64,000 nucleotides of DNA. Origin: Stercorarius parasiticus (lineage: Eukaryota; Chordata; Aves; Charadriiformes; Stercorariidae). Numbering within the stretch: the first letter of the stretch is position 1; each line of letters begins with the position of its first letter. Of this stretch, positions 50,127-62,300 are shown one piece after another. The DNA is taken from positions 186,001 through 250,000 of the forward strand of contig VWZL01003420.1 in assembly GCA_013396915.1 (NCBI GenBank). Reading direction: 5' to 3'. Made by a program: the position numbers and the translations under genes. The notes under the pieces were generated by a model. The model was not told the origin of the DNA and searched no databases. It saw nothing but the letters and a program-made list of their open reading frames with translations.

Positions 50127-53100
50127 TAGCAGAAGCGTGCCCGTTAATCACTTCATTTTTCTCTCTTTTTGTGGAAGAGACCCACAGAACAGCCCAAAAC
50201 TGCTTGCCACAACATTCATGCAGGTTTTACCACGGAAGGAGGGTGCTCTCGCCAATCCCACCCTTGAGATTAGCCGTAGTCTAGAGAGAAAGGGAGACCT
50301 CCCTAAAGCCACTCTCAGTGACTCAGTCACTTCTCCCACTTTCTGTCCCCAATCAGCTAGTCTCCCTCAGCCCTTAGAATATCCCCTCAGCATCAGGAAT
50401 TACTTCAGGGGAGACTGAACAGAGAAGCCACACAGATGAGGACTATGCTGAAGAATGCAGGAGTGCCATTCCAGTTGTTTGCTTTATTCGCAGGGAAGTC
50501 AGCATTCACTTCACCTCTACTCCACAACCGAACTAGTCGTGAGTTCAAGCGATGCCTCTAACCCCGCTGCTCCCCAGCTCCACCCATGAGGACGTGGTGG
50601 TACATTTTATCCACTTGAGCTGGTTCACCTGTACACACAAGCTACGGTCTGGAGGCTGTATATATCTATGTACTCACCTGGTTCAGCACCCTCCAGATTT
50701 AGCCTAGGCCTCTGCAGGACACGTTCCTGCTCTTCCCCCTCTGCCTGTGATGGGCAAGTTTCTGTCACAGCTTCCTGGGAAAGGAACAGCCACTCAGGCT
50801 CCATGCCAAGTGGTGAACACGTAAGGCAGGAGAGCAGAACAGAGCGGAGACAGCAGATCTGGTCCAGGACACTATGCAAGCTGCAACCACTTAGCCACAA
50901 CTTGGCTTACACAGCTGAGCTTGATCTCCCCAACGCCAAGCCCAGCTGCACACCATGTCACACCCTCCCCCTTCCACCCCTGGTGCCTCACCAGAACCTC
51001 ACAGTATCTTGAAACCAACGCTGAGAGGACCAATATTTCAAGCCTAGAGAAGTCACACCTGACAGACTAAGCTCTGTGCTTCGTGTGCTGACAGAAGTGA
51101 GAGGCTGTTTTGCATCTCTGTGTGTTTTTGCCAAAACAACTAAGTAGTCCCAGAGACTCAGTACTTCCTGGAGGCCAGCACATCTCGGAGGAGGACACCC
51201 CAGGGGAAGGAAGTACTCACACGCAGGCTATCTTTATGGAGATGTACACTTAACAGGCTCTTCTCTGTGGTCTGGAGAGAAAGATGCCTCAGAAAGCAGT
51301 CAAGGAAGAAACTAACTTCCCAACTCAAATTGCCTTTCAGAGGAGACCTCTTCTTTCCATCTTTCCCCACTGTCTACACGGAGCCCCTACGAAGATCTGC
51401 TTCAATAGCTAAGCACTTTTTTTGTGAATGCCCCCACAATTCAACAGTGGCTTTGTCATGGGCCTGATCACACGCACATTAATCACCTGGCTTCTCTCTG
51501 CAACGCAGCTCCAGCCTGAAAGTTTTCCATCTGAGAAGCAAGCCCTTCATTAGTCTGAAGAACTAAAACAAGTGCTACTTCCGAGTCTTCCAGTTATGCC
51601 AGTTGTCCGGCTGCGTTGAATGCGATGCCTGAACACAACCAGTGACAGAAGGACTTTAATTGAACACGGGACACCCAACAGCCTCATGCAGCTATTGGGA
51701 ATGGAAAAACTACTCTGAATTTAACCTGTGAAAAAACAGGTTTGGAAAACAATCATTATCACTGCCTCCTCAGGAATGTGAAAGCTTTTGGTGCAGCTCC
51801 CCACAAATCTAAGACACTGGAGCGTTTAGCTTGTTCTTAGATGTGTGGCTTCCCAACTGTTCATTTGTAAAATGATATATCCCCCATTTCAAAGTAGCTT
51901 TGCTGTCTGAAATGGGACAAGGTAGTTTTGAATGACAGAACTGGTCTATTAGAAAGGTCTAATTATTTTTTTTTTTATTGTCATTAATCATTCCTTTAGC
52001 AGGTTAGAAAACAAAAATGATGACATTTCAATAACATTTCATCATAGTTGATACAGAACCAGTTGATGCATGGTGTCATCTTCTCACCCAAATCCACAGC
52101 TGCCTTCCAAATCATAGAGTTTAGGAATTAGAGTGCACGCTGGACTAAATTCTTTCACAATGTAAGGCACAACTACATGATCACAAGTAGTAAACACAAA
52201 CACTGAAAACAGAACTTAAGAGAATCGAACTTCAATTGAAAAGAAACAAAACCAAAACACACTCGTGCAAAAAATCTATCTACACCTACCAAGATGATAT
52301 AATGCAGTTTAAAAGAAGTGCAGTACTCTGTAGGTAAAACTGCAACATAAGGCTTTTATAATACATTACCTCTAAACACCGGGTAAGAATTTAAAACTTT
52401 TTCCATTTATATTTTATACAATTATACAGAAATTAAGCTGTATGAGCAATATTCACATCTGCAATAATAAACTCATCATTAAAATTCAGAAAAGAGGCAA
52501 AGACAATGTAATTTGGGCACGCATCCGTTACAGAATACCATTCATCAAGTTCACATTTCGAGTACTGAAGAAAAAAAGAGAAGACTGAATTAATGGTACA
52601 TTTGGTGAATGAGGCTATCTATAGCCAAATGACAAAGCTGCATACAAAATTGTTTTTACCCAGCAGACCATGATTATGAAAGCTTGTGGTTATGATTTAT
52701 TTCCTGTCCAGCAGCTAGACTTTGCAAGATTGAAACTACAGAAGTTAAAAGAATACAACAGAGAGTTTACAATAACTTGAAACTATTGGATACTTTCTAA
52801 CACGTTAAAAACAAAAAAAAAGACTTAACCTTTTTCCTTTTTGGTGATAAACTTTCGCAATTTTGGCATTCACTGTAACTTATACATAACATGACAGTGA
52901 GGAAACCTTATTAAATTTACCTAATGTTTGAATTTTACACTGAGAGGTAGTTTAAATGAAATCTTATGTAATGGCATCAAATGGTGGGGTTTTATGATTA
53001 ATTTTTTTGTGATTTTTTTTTTTTTCTTTTCTTACAAAAGCAACAGATCCTGTACAAGCAGCATTTTGGACACACTACTATAAAAAATTCTGGTATTTGC

Positions 53101-54901
53101 TAACCCAGCGAGACATTCTTTCAAACATCCCTTTTGTGCCAGGAATCAAGCTTTAGCGTGATACAATGGAGAACTTTGCCATAAAGCCAACAGCAGGAGC
53201 CTGGACCTGCCAGCACTGGCCTGTTGACATATAACAACAAACACTCTTTCCCAGCCCTCTTTACCCAAAAAAGGGAGGAAATACAGATGAATTTGGTTTT
53301 AGTTTAGGTCATAGGGGGAAGGAAAAATTGGAAAACACGCCTACCAGGCTTCTGCTTTCATAGTAACGTTGATCCAAAAGGGTTAGCAGGGCTTCAGTAA
53401 TCTTCAAATGAGCAGATACTCCTCTATCTGCTGCACAGTGAGTGCATAGTATGTGGTGAGCTACAGACAAAAGGCAGAGTTTATTACACTAACTAGTACC
53501 TATCCTCTTCGTTATTGTGATCTTAAGTGGCACCTAATGTTCTCTCTAAAGATGCAAACCTCTTTAGTCAGTGCCCCTTTAAAAAAAAAACAAAAAAAAA
53601 CAAACCCAAAACTGAGTTTTTGTGGAGGGATTTTACTATCCAGTTATTGCTGGTTTTGAAAAGTACGCCACTTAGTGCTTTTGGAGAGGCTGTGGTTGCA
53701 CAACAATTTTAAACTTATCCCAGAAGGGGTGCTGAGGTCAAGACTTCAACTGGACAACTGGCAAGATCCTTGAAAATACATAAAAATCATGTTTTCTCAT
53801 GTTATAATCTTAAAAGGAAGCTCTACAAAGACATTGTGTGTGTGACTACATGGTTTTTGTTGTTACATGTGTTCTCAGACAATGACTGCGTTTTGGTACA
53901 AAGGAATTATGAGCGCAGTTCTCCTTACTTAGCAAGGGGACAAATGTAATACAGTGAAAAGTCCAGCTGAAGATAAACCTTCTGTCCATTGATTACAGCT
54001 AACACATACAATGCCAACGATGCCGTTCCACTTACTGTAGATTATACCAGTCAGACAGCAAAAAGTGCATAGTGCAAATGACAGTGTTGTTTCCAAGTCC
54101 TCCAAGAACATGAGTGGGAGGGGTGGTACTTGCAGGAATAATTTATCAGTTTCAACATACTCAAACCATGGTATCATTCTTCTTGGCATAGCTGATGTTC
54201 TGTTTGAACTTAAGCTCCAGCAGTTTTCTGTCTGCCGCTGAGTACTGGTCATAAATTTTTAAGTTTTGCAAAAAGCATTTGTTACCACTTTGTGTTTAAC
54301 TGACATTTAACAATCCAGAAAAGTACTTGAGTTTTCCAGGTCCCTTCTTTAGGAATGTCACTTCTCTTACATCTAGCATGAGAGACTCAATTGTTCTTCC
54401 TAATGTAATACAAACACAGCAAGGTTACTTCATGCTTCTGCTCCCAAATCCCTTCTTGATTCACTAAGAAAGCTTTTCCAGCAAGGATTCTCAAATAATC
54501 CTAATCATCCCAAACCCAACAAAAATAGTTATTCATTGTTCTTGTGTACCTAGCGCTCCACACTCCATGGCAACTTGGTTACTTGACACCTTCCAAAAAC
54601 AGAGGAAAAAAAACCACACTATACCCTAGAGCCTCGGACTCTTGTGCCAGAGAGTGAAGCCAGATGAAAAACGAGATCCCTCTAAACCTCTTGCCTCTGT
54701 TGGAAGCTGCAGCAGAAAATTCCTTTTGTCTCTTCATCTGCAGACAGCAGCTTTTCCTACTGTGACTCATTAATTTTATCCTCTGTTCAACCTTTGCAGA
54801 AAGGGGAAGATTACTGGAGGGAAGGAATACATGGGGAGAAGAAATAACAGTGAAGCACAGCCAGCTAAGATCAAAAAAGCCTGCCACTGACCCCTGCAAC
54901 G

Positions 54902-55372
54902 CTACCTGCCTCCAGAGGGCTTGCAGGAACGAAGTATGAAGTATCTATTGCTGACATGAGGCTGGAGTAGAACAGTAGGATTTGGCATTTTGGAGGCAAC
55001 AATGCAAGGGATTGTGGCTCTTTGACTGGGAAGAGAGGTGGTCTCCAGGAAGCTCTCCCCAGCCTTAACAAGACTATCCTTTACACTTTTGCGATTGCCT
55101 CCGTAGCTTGTCTCAGCCCATGTAGCAGCTGGTCTCTCATATTCTGCTCCCCAAGCAATTCTGAATGTGGATGGAGCATCCTGCAGAGGGGATAGTTTCA
55201 GGAACAAACCCCACACTTCATTGTCCCATTCCTGATGCCATGGTAATGGCCAGTAATCAAAGGCAGCTTGAGGATCCCACACACCTACTGGTTCGAGAGC
55301 TGGTTTTACCATTATTTCCACCTCTTGATCTACAATGGCCTCTCTCAGTGAATCAGAGCAATCTGGTTCTTT
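54902..55372 (-). other. Unassigned 156-codon open frame
   Basis: Open on the - strand from just after a TAG (55373-55375) to a TAG at 54902-54904; the first ATG is at 55321. The peptide is Trp-rich near its start (contains VWDPQAAFDYWPLPW) and matches no family I recognise. Length alone is not significant in 64 kb read in six frames. It could be an exon of an unknown transcript, a decayed gene, or chance. Confidence 0.2.
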
Positions 55373-55860
55373 CTAGAGGCTGCTAAAACACATCACTCTG
55401 TGTCCTCTGGTTCCAACGCTCTAACCTTTTCTGCCATTTTATTAGTTTTTCCCTCTGTTCCTGTGTTTGCAGTCTGAAAAATCAGTGCATTAAACTATTT
55501 TGTCTGGAATCCTTTAACTCAGTGCGGTAAAAGTTACTGGGCTTTTTACTACGTTTTTCCTATTATTTATATTTTAAAGCAGTGCAACAAAAATCCCACA
55601 TTCCTACTGAAACATGACCATCAAAACAGTCAGACTCCGCAAGATTTAGAAATACAAAGCTTTTCACCTTCCAGTTTCCCTTATTATGTATCTCATGGCT
55701 CATCTTACTGAGCTTGAGCACAACTTCCAACCTGGCAGTGAGGCCAAGACCGTTATAGGGTCTATTATACCATTAAGTTGTCAACAAATACAGACCAGTA
55801 CCAACTATCATAAGCACAAAAGAAGGAGCATATCATTTAGCAATGGAGTCGTAAATTTAC

Positions 55861-56136
55861 TCCAGTGAAAAGCTGTAGAAATCCTGACCTATTGCTGCAA
55901 ACTGAAAGCTCAAGCATGAAAGCTTCTACCCCACCACTGTTCCTCCAGATTTTAAAAATCCCTCTTTCTACAAATGTGTATTTGAAAAGCATTTCCATCC
56001 CCTCAAAAAGTTGGTCATATAAACTGGTCAGCAAAAAGCAGTCTTCAGAAATAGAGCTGGTTTTGCCCGTGAAGCCAAGGAGCTCCAGAGCAAGGTCTGA
56101 TCTGCAGTCAACCAACTGCACTGCTTCAGCAGCCAA
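55861..56136 (-). other. Unassigned exon-like open segment
   Basis: 276 nt (92 codons, phase 0 at both ends) on the - strand between CCTCAG and a GTAAAT donor. The peptide begins LAAEAVQLVDCRSDLAL and contains FEGMEMLFKYTFVERG. The + strand is also open across nearly the same interval (55865-56140, 91 codons). The acceptor lacks a strong pyrimidine tract. I do not recognise either protein, and one may simply be the shadow of the other. Confidence 0.2.
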
Positions 56137-56218
56137 CTGAGGGGACGCTGCTTGTCTTTACACAAAGGCATTCCAAAAGGCTGAAATAAGAACAATTAAG
56201 AACCATACTAGAGTTTCT

Positions 56219-56665
56219 AGGGCTACGAAGATGATTAAGGGACTGGAACATCTCTCTTATGAAGAAAGGCTGAAGGATTTGGGCCTCTTCAGTCTGGGAA
56301 AAAGATGATTGAGGGGGGATCTCATCAATGCTTATAAATACTTAAAGGGTGGGTGTCAGGAGGATGGGGCCAGGCTCTTTTCAGTGGTGCCCAGCGACAG
56401 GACAAGAGGTAACGGGCACAAACTTGAGCATAGGAAGTTCCATCTCAACATGAGGAGGAACTTCTTTACTTTGAGGGTGGCAGAGCACTGGAACAGGCTG
56501 CCCAGAGAGGTAGTGGAGTCTCCGTCTCTGGAGACATTCAAAACCTGCCTGGATGCGTTCCTGTGCAACCTGCTCTAAGGCGACCCTGCTCTGGCAGGGG
56601 CGTTGGACTAGATGATCTCCAGAGGTCCCTTCCAACCCTACCATTCCGTGATTCTGTGTGATTCT
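56219..56665 (+). mobile_element. CR1 LINE, 3' part with ORF2 C-terminus
   Basis: A 450-bp + strand CR1 copy. The open frame 56309-56578 encodes the last 89 residues of ORF2 (contains [15 protein letters not shown] and [19 protein letters not shown]) and is followed by the CR1 3' UTR ending in attctgtgtgattct. Nine of 89 residues differ from the copy at 31154-31583 by eye. 5'-truncated and inactive. Confidence 0.95.
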
Positions 56666-58458
56666 ACCACTTCCTCTTTACTGCAGAGCGCTCTCTTCAA
56701 CTTTCACAAGTTGCCATTCAAAAGCAAAATGCCTGAACACAAGTGAGTCTTTTAACCATTTTCCTAGCTCCCCCTGAGAGATTTCCGTCTTCCTCTGCCT
56801 CACATGTTTTGTTCTTGTGCAGTCGTGGGAAGCTTCTCTCTTCCCTCTCCCCACGTGGTTGTCCTTCACCCCAAGAGCAGCACGAGGCTCCGTGTGTCAC
56901 ACAACAGGGCACAGCACATCTAGGCTGGAGCAGGACTGTCACATCTTTACCTGTCCCACGTTGCTGAAGCCACATGTCAAAGAAAGAGAGGCTCGAAAGC
57001 AAACTCTTCAGATTCTCTCAATAAATAAAGCAGTAGGAAAAAAAAATTCCTGGAGGCAGAGATTCTGTTCGTATTTTCTATTCAAAATATTCTTGTGCCA
57101 AACAGTTACACTGACAAGGAGAAACAGTGAGTCCAGAAGCTCTGTTCATATGGAACCGTTGCAGCAATTGTTTCTTTTAAGCAAGCAACTCTTGAGTTCG
57201 AACCAGAAAAGCAGGTCAGTATTTCACACAAAGCACGGCTGCATCCCAAACCCTTTTATAGCAAGGAGAATGAGTTACATAATTCAGCTGGCTTTTGGGA
57301 AATAAGAATTTAATTTTAAGAAAACTCCTTGAGGAAGACTCCTTGAGGCTGCAAATGTAGAACTAGACAGGTAAGCTAAGAAGGGATATGAAACATATAG
57401 ATCACGACTTCTGGAGAAGAAGGATTAAGAAGTTTTTTCACTTGAGAGTTTATCAGGACTAGACATTTTTCATAAAAGAGACTCTTCTTCATTCACATAT
57501 AGAGCTGTCAATAGACAAAAGCAAACAAACCTGCGTAATGATGGCTAAGCTTCCATCATTGTGACAGAATTTGATTCCTTACCTCGGGCAAGAAGCAGAG
57601 GAATTCAGGACACAGTCCTTTTCTCTAAACAGCTGGCAAAATTTTGTAAGACGCAAAAGAGCTTGGGGCGTGGGGAATTTATTAGGGTATTTAAGACAAA
57701 GGGTCCCTAGGTATCAGAAGGCATAACCCCCACTCAGAAGAAATAACCTGAACAGTTTTGAGACACCAGATACAAAGGGAAGAAAAGTTAGAGACAGGCA
57801 GCCAAGAACAAATGGGTATAAATGAAATCACAACAAAAAAGAAGTTTGGAGCCTACATGAATTCTACAAGAAACCTCTGTTGCAAGTACAGAAAAGAAAA
57901 TATGAATAAATATCTGAAGACATGTGTATTGGCCTCTTATTTAAAGCTGTTTGGCTTATAACTAAACCAGTAGCAGGAGATTCACACCACCATTCCAAGC
58001 AGACTAAATCGTATCACTAACGTAACTTTTAAGACCCTCCAGTACTGAGGGTCAGATGGAGCAATGGAAAACTGAGGGGTTTTAGGTGTAGCAGGAGTTC
58101 AGCTTCTTCCACCAAAAGCTCAGGGAAGGGACAGAAGAAAAGGTCAGATAAACTGTAGCAGTCTCAAAAAAGACTTTTTCTTAGTAGGACATCTAGTGTA
58201 GAAGGTCTGGATGTCCCTTAGAACCACAAGGACTTCTCAGGGCTTCCAGAGTATGGGCAGGGGGAGAGATGTGCTACAGGCTACGACCATTATTTTTAAA
58301 ACCCACATATAAGGGTTTCTGGAATATTAAAATTCATCAACCAAATATGTAAAAGTGAACTAGATCAATATGGGACGGAATATTGTAATGTATCACGTCA
58401 TATTCCTACAATGCCAGCTAAACTTTGTCTCGTCATTGTTCACACATGCTCTCTCTCA

Positions 58459-58501
58459 GACACCCACAGACACACACAAACACACACACACACACACACA
58501 A
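58459..58501. repeat. (CA)n microsatellite
   Basis: An interrupted CA repeat of about 43 nt in the PLEKHG7-EEA1 spacer, 0.7 kb beyond the EEA1 stop codon. Its last uninterrupted block is about 20 nt. Confidence 0.95.
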
Positions 58502-58895
58502 ACTATGCAATACAGTACATGTAAAGATGTTCCAGTATCCAAGTGCTGTAGCTGGATAAGGACTCAGGTGCTGATACTACAACAAGCTCTAAGTGGGCAA
58601 ACAGAACTGAGTTGGGAGTCGACTCCAGTCATTACCCTCACTGTGGAGTTTGAAATTTAGAGAGAAAAGTCCAAGAACCGGACAGATAGAAAGAAAACAA
58701 AATCACAGGGGGTTATAAAGAACATCAGATACGCAATCAAATGCAATGATTAGTTATGCTTTTACAGCAACATTTGATACATAAAATCCTCACAAGTTTT
58801 TGCATCTTCCTTTTTCTTTGAAGGAAACAAGAATAAACTGCAATATCACATAAACGCTGTTTCTCTTAAACAAAAAAATAAAAGATAAAAAAATA

Positions 58896-59186
58896 CATTG
58901 TTACTCCTCTGTTTAAACTTTATTTACAAATAACTGGGTATTTCTAAACTAGACATAGAAGCTCTTTCCAGGATAAATGGCAATAAGCTATGGATGATCT
59001 GAGCCTATGTCTCACAAAAAATACAATAGTTTTACTTGGTATCAATAAACATTTTAAAATATACTAAATTTTGCCAAGTGTTACAATCATTGTCCAAACT
59101 GAATAGTAGTCTGAGTGCTGAACGAAGTGCATCAACAGAAATTATAAGTTTTAGTGTAACATTTCTTTGTCACTCACGATAGCCAG
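58896..59186 (-). other. EEA1 3' UTR with candidate poly(A) signal
   Basis: About 290 nt of A/T-rich sequence after the EEA1 stop codon. On the - strand an AATAAA (58919-58924) is followed 20-45 nt later by a T/G-rich stretch (TGTATTTTTTTATC), the arrangement of a working cleavage site, so an mRNA end near 58896 is likely. Further AATAAA motifs on the same strand (for example 52696-52701 and 51974-51979) leave room for longer 3' UTRs. Confidence 0.5.
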
Positions 59187-59309
59187 TTATCCTTGCAAGT
59201 CATTAAAGCAAGTATCACAGACTCGGACAGGCTTCTTAGAAGAAGGAGTTAAGGCATTCTTTGCTGAGCACTCGGCACAAAAGATATTTCCACACTGTCT
59301 ACAGTGATG
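59187..59309 (-). CDS. EEA1: EEA1 last exon (FYVE second half and stop)
   Basis: 40 codons plus TAA (59187-59189). Starts [14 protein letters not shown] and ends [13 protein letters not shown]. It supplies six of the eight zinc-binding cysteines and the R(R)HHCR basic patch that grips the PI3P headgroup. The preceding acceptor is ctctttcacag. The final Cys pair reads CDTC, against CDAC as I recall it in human. Confidence 0.97.
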   Translation of the reverse strand, partial: HHCRQCGNIFCAECSAKNALTPSSKKPVRVCDTCFNDLQG

Positions 59310-62300
59310 CTGTGAAAGAGAAGAAACATTTATGCTGAACATCAATGACAGGGCATTGATCACTAACAGAGATCACTATCATGTCAAGCCAACTCTCATG
59401 TTTCAGAAGTTAAGTTTGAATTTTTAATTAGTAGTTACATAGCACACAGAAGGACATACAAATAAATTCTTTCTAAAGGGCGTATATAGGAGTAAAATAT
59501 TCAGAAGCGCTTCACTGAGTCGGAAGACCATACTAGTTTTGGAAATGAACTGGTTGAAGTTCATCCTCCTTTTGAATTTCTCCTCTTGAACTTGTTCTGG
59601 TCTTATAAAATGTGTTCTTTCTACATGCAACTACCTGCTTTCACATTGAGAAGTATCATTGAATCAAAGGATCCAGCAGCCTTTGTTCAAAGACTACCCA
59701 CAGAACATCACTGAAATAATGCAGGACAGGGAGAGACACCGAAGACCAAGTCAGGAAGCACTGCAAAGTGAACTTCATGAATATCCCTCATCTACTTCAT
59801 TGCCAAGTCGCTTGTTGGAGGGATGGTAATCTCTGGATGAAGGGCAGACCCTGCCAGTTGAGGGATGCTAACATCTTGGCTGACCACAGCTGGTTTTACA
59901 AAGAAGGTCTGACTACAGACCTAAAACACATCCAGTTGTTTCTTCTGTTCCATGTTTAGTTAGTATTTAGAAATATACAGTCACAAAGCACCAGTTCATG
60001 TTGATGCCTCGTATTTTCGCATATACCTAATTTCAATTACATTCCTTTTATACCTGTAAATCCAGTTCAGACTGGTTATAAATAAGTTTACCGTAAATAC
60101 GCTTACAACAGTGTAATTTTGCTTGCTCACTTAGGGGATGGAACTATTTTAACACTGTTTATAAACGGATGCTGTTAAAATGGCAAAAGAATCATGAATA
60201 TAGTAAGCTCCACAAACTTTATTTTTAATATTTAAGGCACTGCAAGCAATAACTGTATTCTGAGATGTCCTGAGTATCACAGCACTATTAAGGCCATTTT
60301 CTGAAGTTTGTATCCCATCTAAGAGTTTGAAAACAACAGAAAAAGAAAATTCCCCCAGACACACAGTAAAACACGCCTACCCTTCTCACTGTCACCGAAA
60401 AGCCTTTTCCACAGGCCATACAATTCTGTACGTCATTGTCTTCTGCCCATTTCCTATTGAGAGCTTGTGTTTGTTTGATCTGCATAGAAGATACAAAAAA
60501 AGCAGTTTTTTATTTCAGTGCATGTCTCATTCCTACTAATTTCCTCTATTTTCACTGCATGCGGTACCCAGTGCAGTATAAAAGCACCAATTCTGCCATG
60601 ATACTGAGAACTTATATTTGTTCAGAGAGAAAATCTTCCAAGTTTCAAAACTATGAGCAGATTTAAGAACCCACAGACAGCAATACGGCCCTCATACACC
60701 ACAAGTATAACATCTTAATCACTCTGGATTGGTAGCAACCCACCACCGCTCTAACACAAACTTGAAATAAGTTTCCCACACAGAGAATCAACAGGTTTAA
60801 TTGCTTCAAATCAAATTGTACCTGTAATGACTGGTTTTCTCGCCCAAGTTCCTGCATTGCAGCAGTAGTGTTGTCCAGCTTTTTCTTCATTTCTACAAGT
60901 TTGGCTTGAAGCTTTTCAATTTCTCCCTCACTTTTTATACACCTGAGATAAAACAGCAAGTAGTCATCTCAAAGCATATAAGACAACGTACACTGCCTCC
61001 TTTGGGCAGGCTGTCATATCTGAGAAGTTACTCTCATAAAGTCCAGCCAAAAATATCCTTGCTGTGAAGAGTTCTTGGATGACTTGACTGGAAAAAAGTT
61101 CTGTTGTAACAATCAGTTTAAGATTATCTGGCATTGCCCCCAGATACCTGCAGCTTATTAATACCTGGAGTTACTCCCAAAACCAGGGACAGTATTGAAT
61201 GCCATCCATCAACAGCAAGCCCCGATAAGTAGTACCCCTGTGCAACAGGACACTCTCATAAACCAGTTGCAGCAGATCAGGTCACACAATGGAGCAGAAA
61301 AGAACCCTTTTTCTTTTAGCAAGGCCACCTCCCATCAGCTGAAATTCAGTTAACTGTCGAAAGCCAAATTTCAAAGGGTGTTTTTCTACCAAGCTGTAAA
61401 TGGCTACTGGATGAGTTCAGCACAGTATGGCAGGGGACTGCCAAAGAATGAGGATCTCCCTTAAACTGATGCCATCCTTTCCCAAGGTGTATTGCTCAAA
61501 AAACAAATCAGCTATCTTGACAGTATCAAAAAACGTTTTCCACTCTGCCTTCACCAAACATGTCAGGAAATAAGGACGAAGAAAGTTTGCTGTCTCACGG
61601 GTGTTTCTTCTACCCTTGTAATCACTGTGCTCAGGTAATTCCCACTCCCTTGCATGCCTCAGGCTGCCCGAAGAAAAGGTGCTCTGCTTAGCTAAGATTT
61701 AAATATATTGTAGAGACTGGAAAAAAGAAGATTGCAGGTTTTCAGGAGGAGGAAAATGCCTCTTGTGTGAACTTTAGCCTATCTAACCCAATTACACATC
61801 CAATCTCCTAACACTGAGCAGTGGGCATATGCAGAAGTCCCTAAGCAAATTCTATGTTATTGGAGGCACCAAGGAGCCTCTTCCAGGCTTCTGGATGACT
61901 AGTGCATCCACTCTGATTGAGTCAAGGCAGGGGAGCCTCACAGTGACAGAGAACGATAGTTAACTCAGGTAAGAGAAGCCCCCTCTGCCAGGCCTTGCAA
62001 GGTTCACACAACACATGAGAAGCCACAACCTACACACCTCAAAGTTCAGAGGAGCCCAATGGATTCAGAAGGCTTTTATGGACGGGCATAAATCCTTGAG
62101 CACAAGCGCAGAGCTGTGGCTTTGGTGACAAGTGAGTCCCGATAAGCCTGTCTGATTTTCTACAAAATGGTCACCCCGGGCCCAAAAAAGCACAGTTTGT
62201 TCTCAACACCCCTTGCCGTGCTTTGGCAGGGATGACAGAAGGTTTCACTCTGGCAACTGCACCCACAGCCCAGGCACTATCAACAAACAGGGATTTAAAT

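Larger units (their letters stand above)
49511..58895. other. Tail-to-tail spacer between PLEKHG7 and EEA1
   Basis: 9.4 kb with no recognised gene. It contains a 26-nt hairpin (50101-50126), an A/T-rich stretch (about 51960-53040) with long T runs, exon-like open frames on the - strand near 54.1-56.1 kb, a CR1 copy (56219-56665) and a CA repeat (58459-58501). Parts could be extended 3' UTR of either gene or a separate transcript; transcript data would be needed to decide. Confidence 0.5.
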
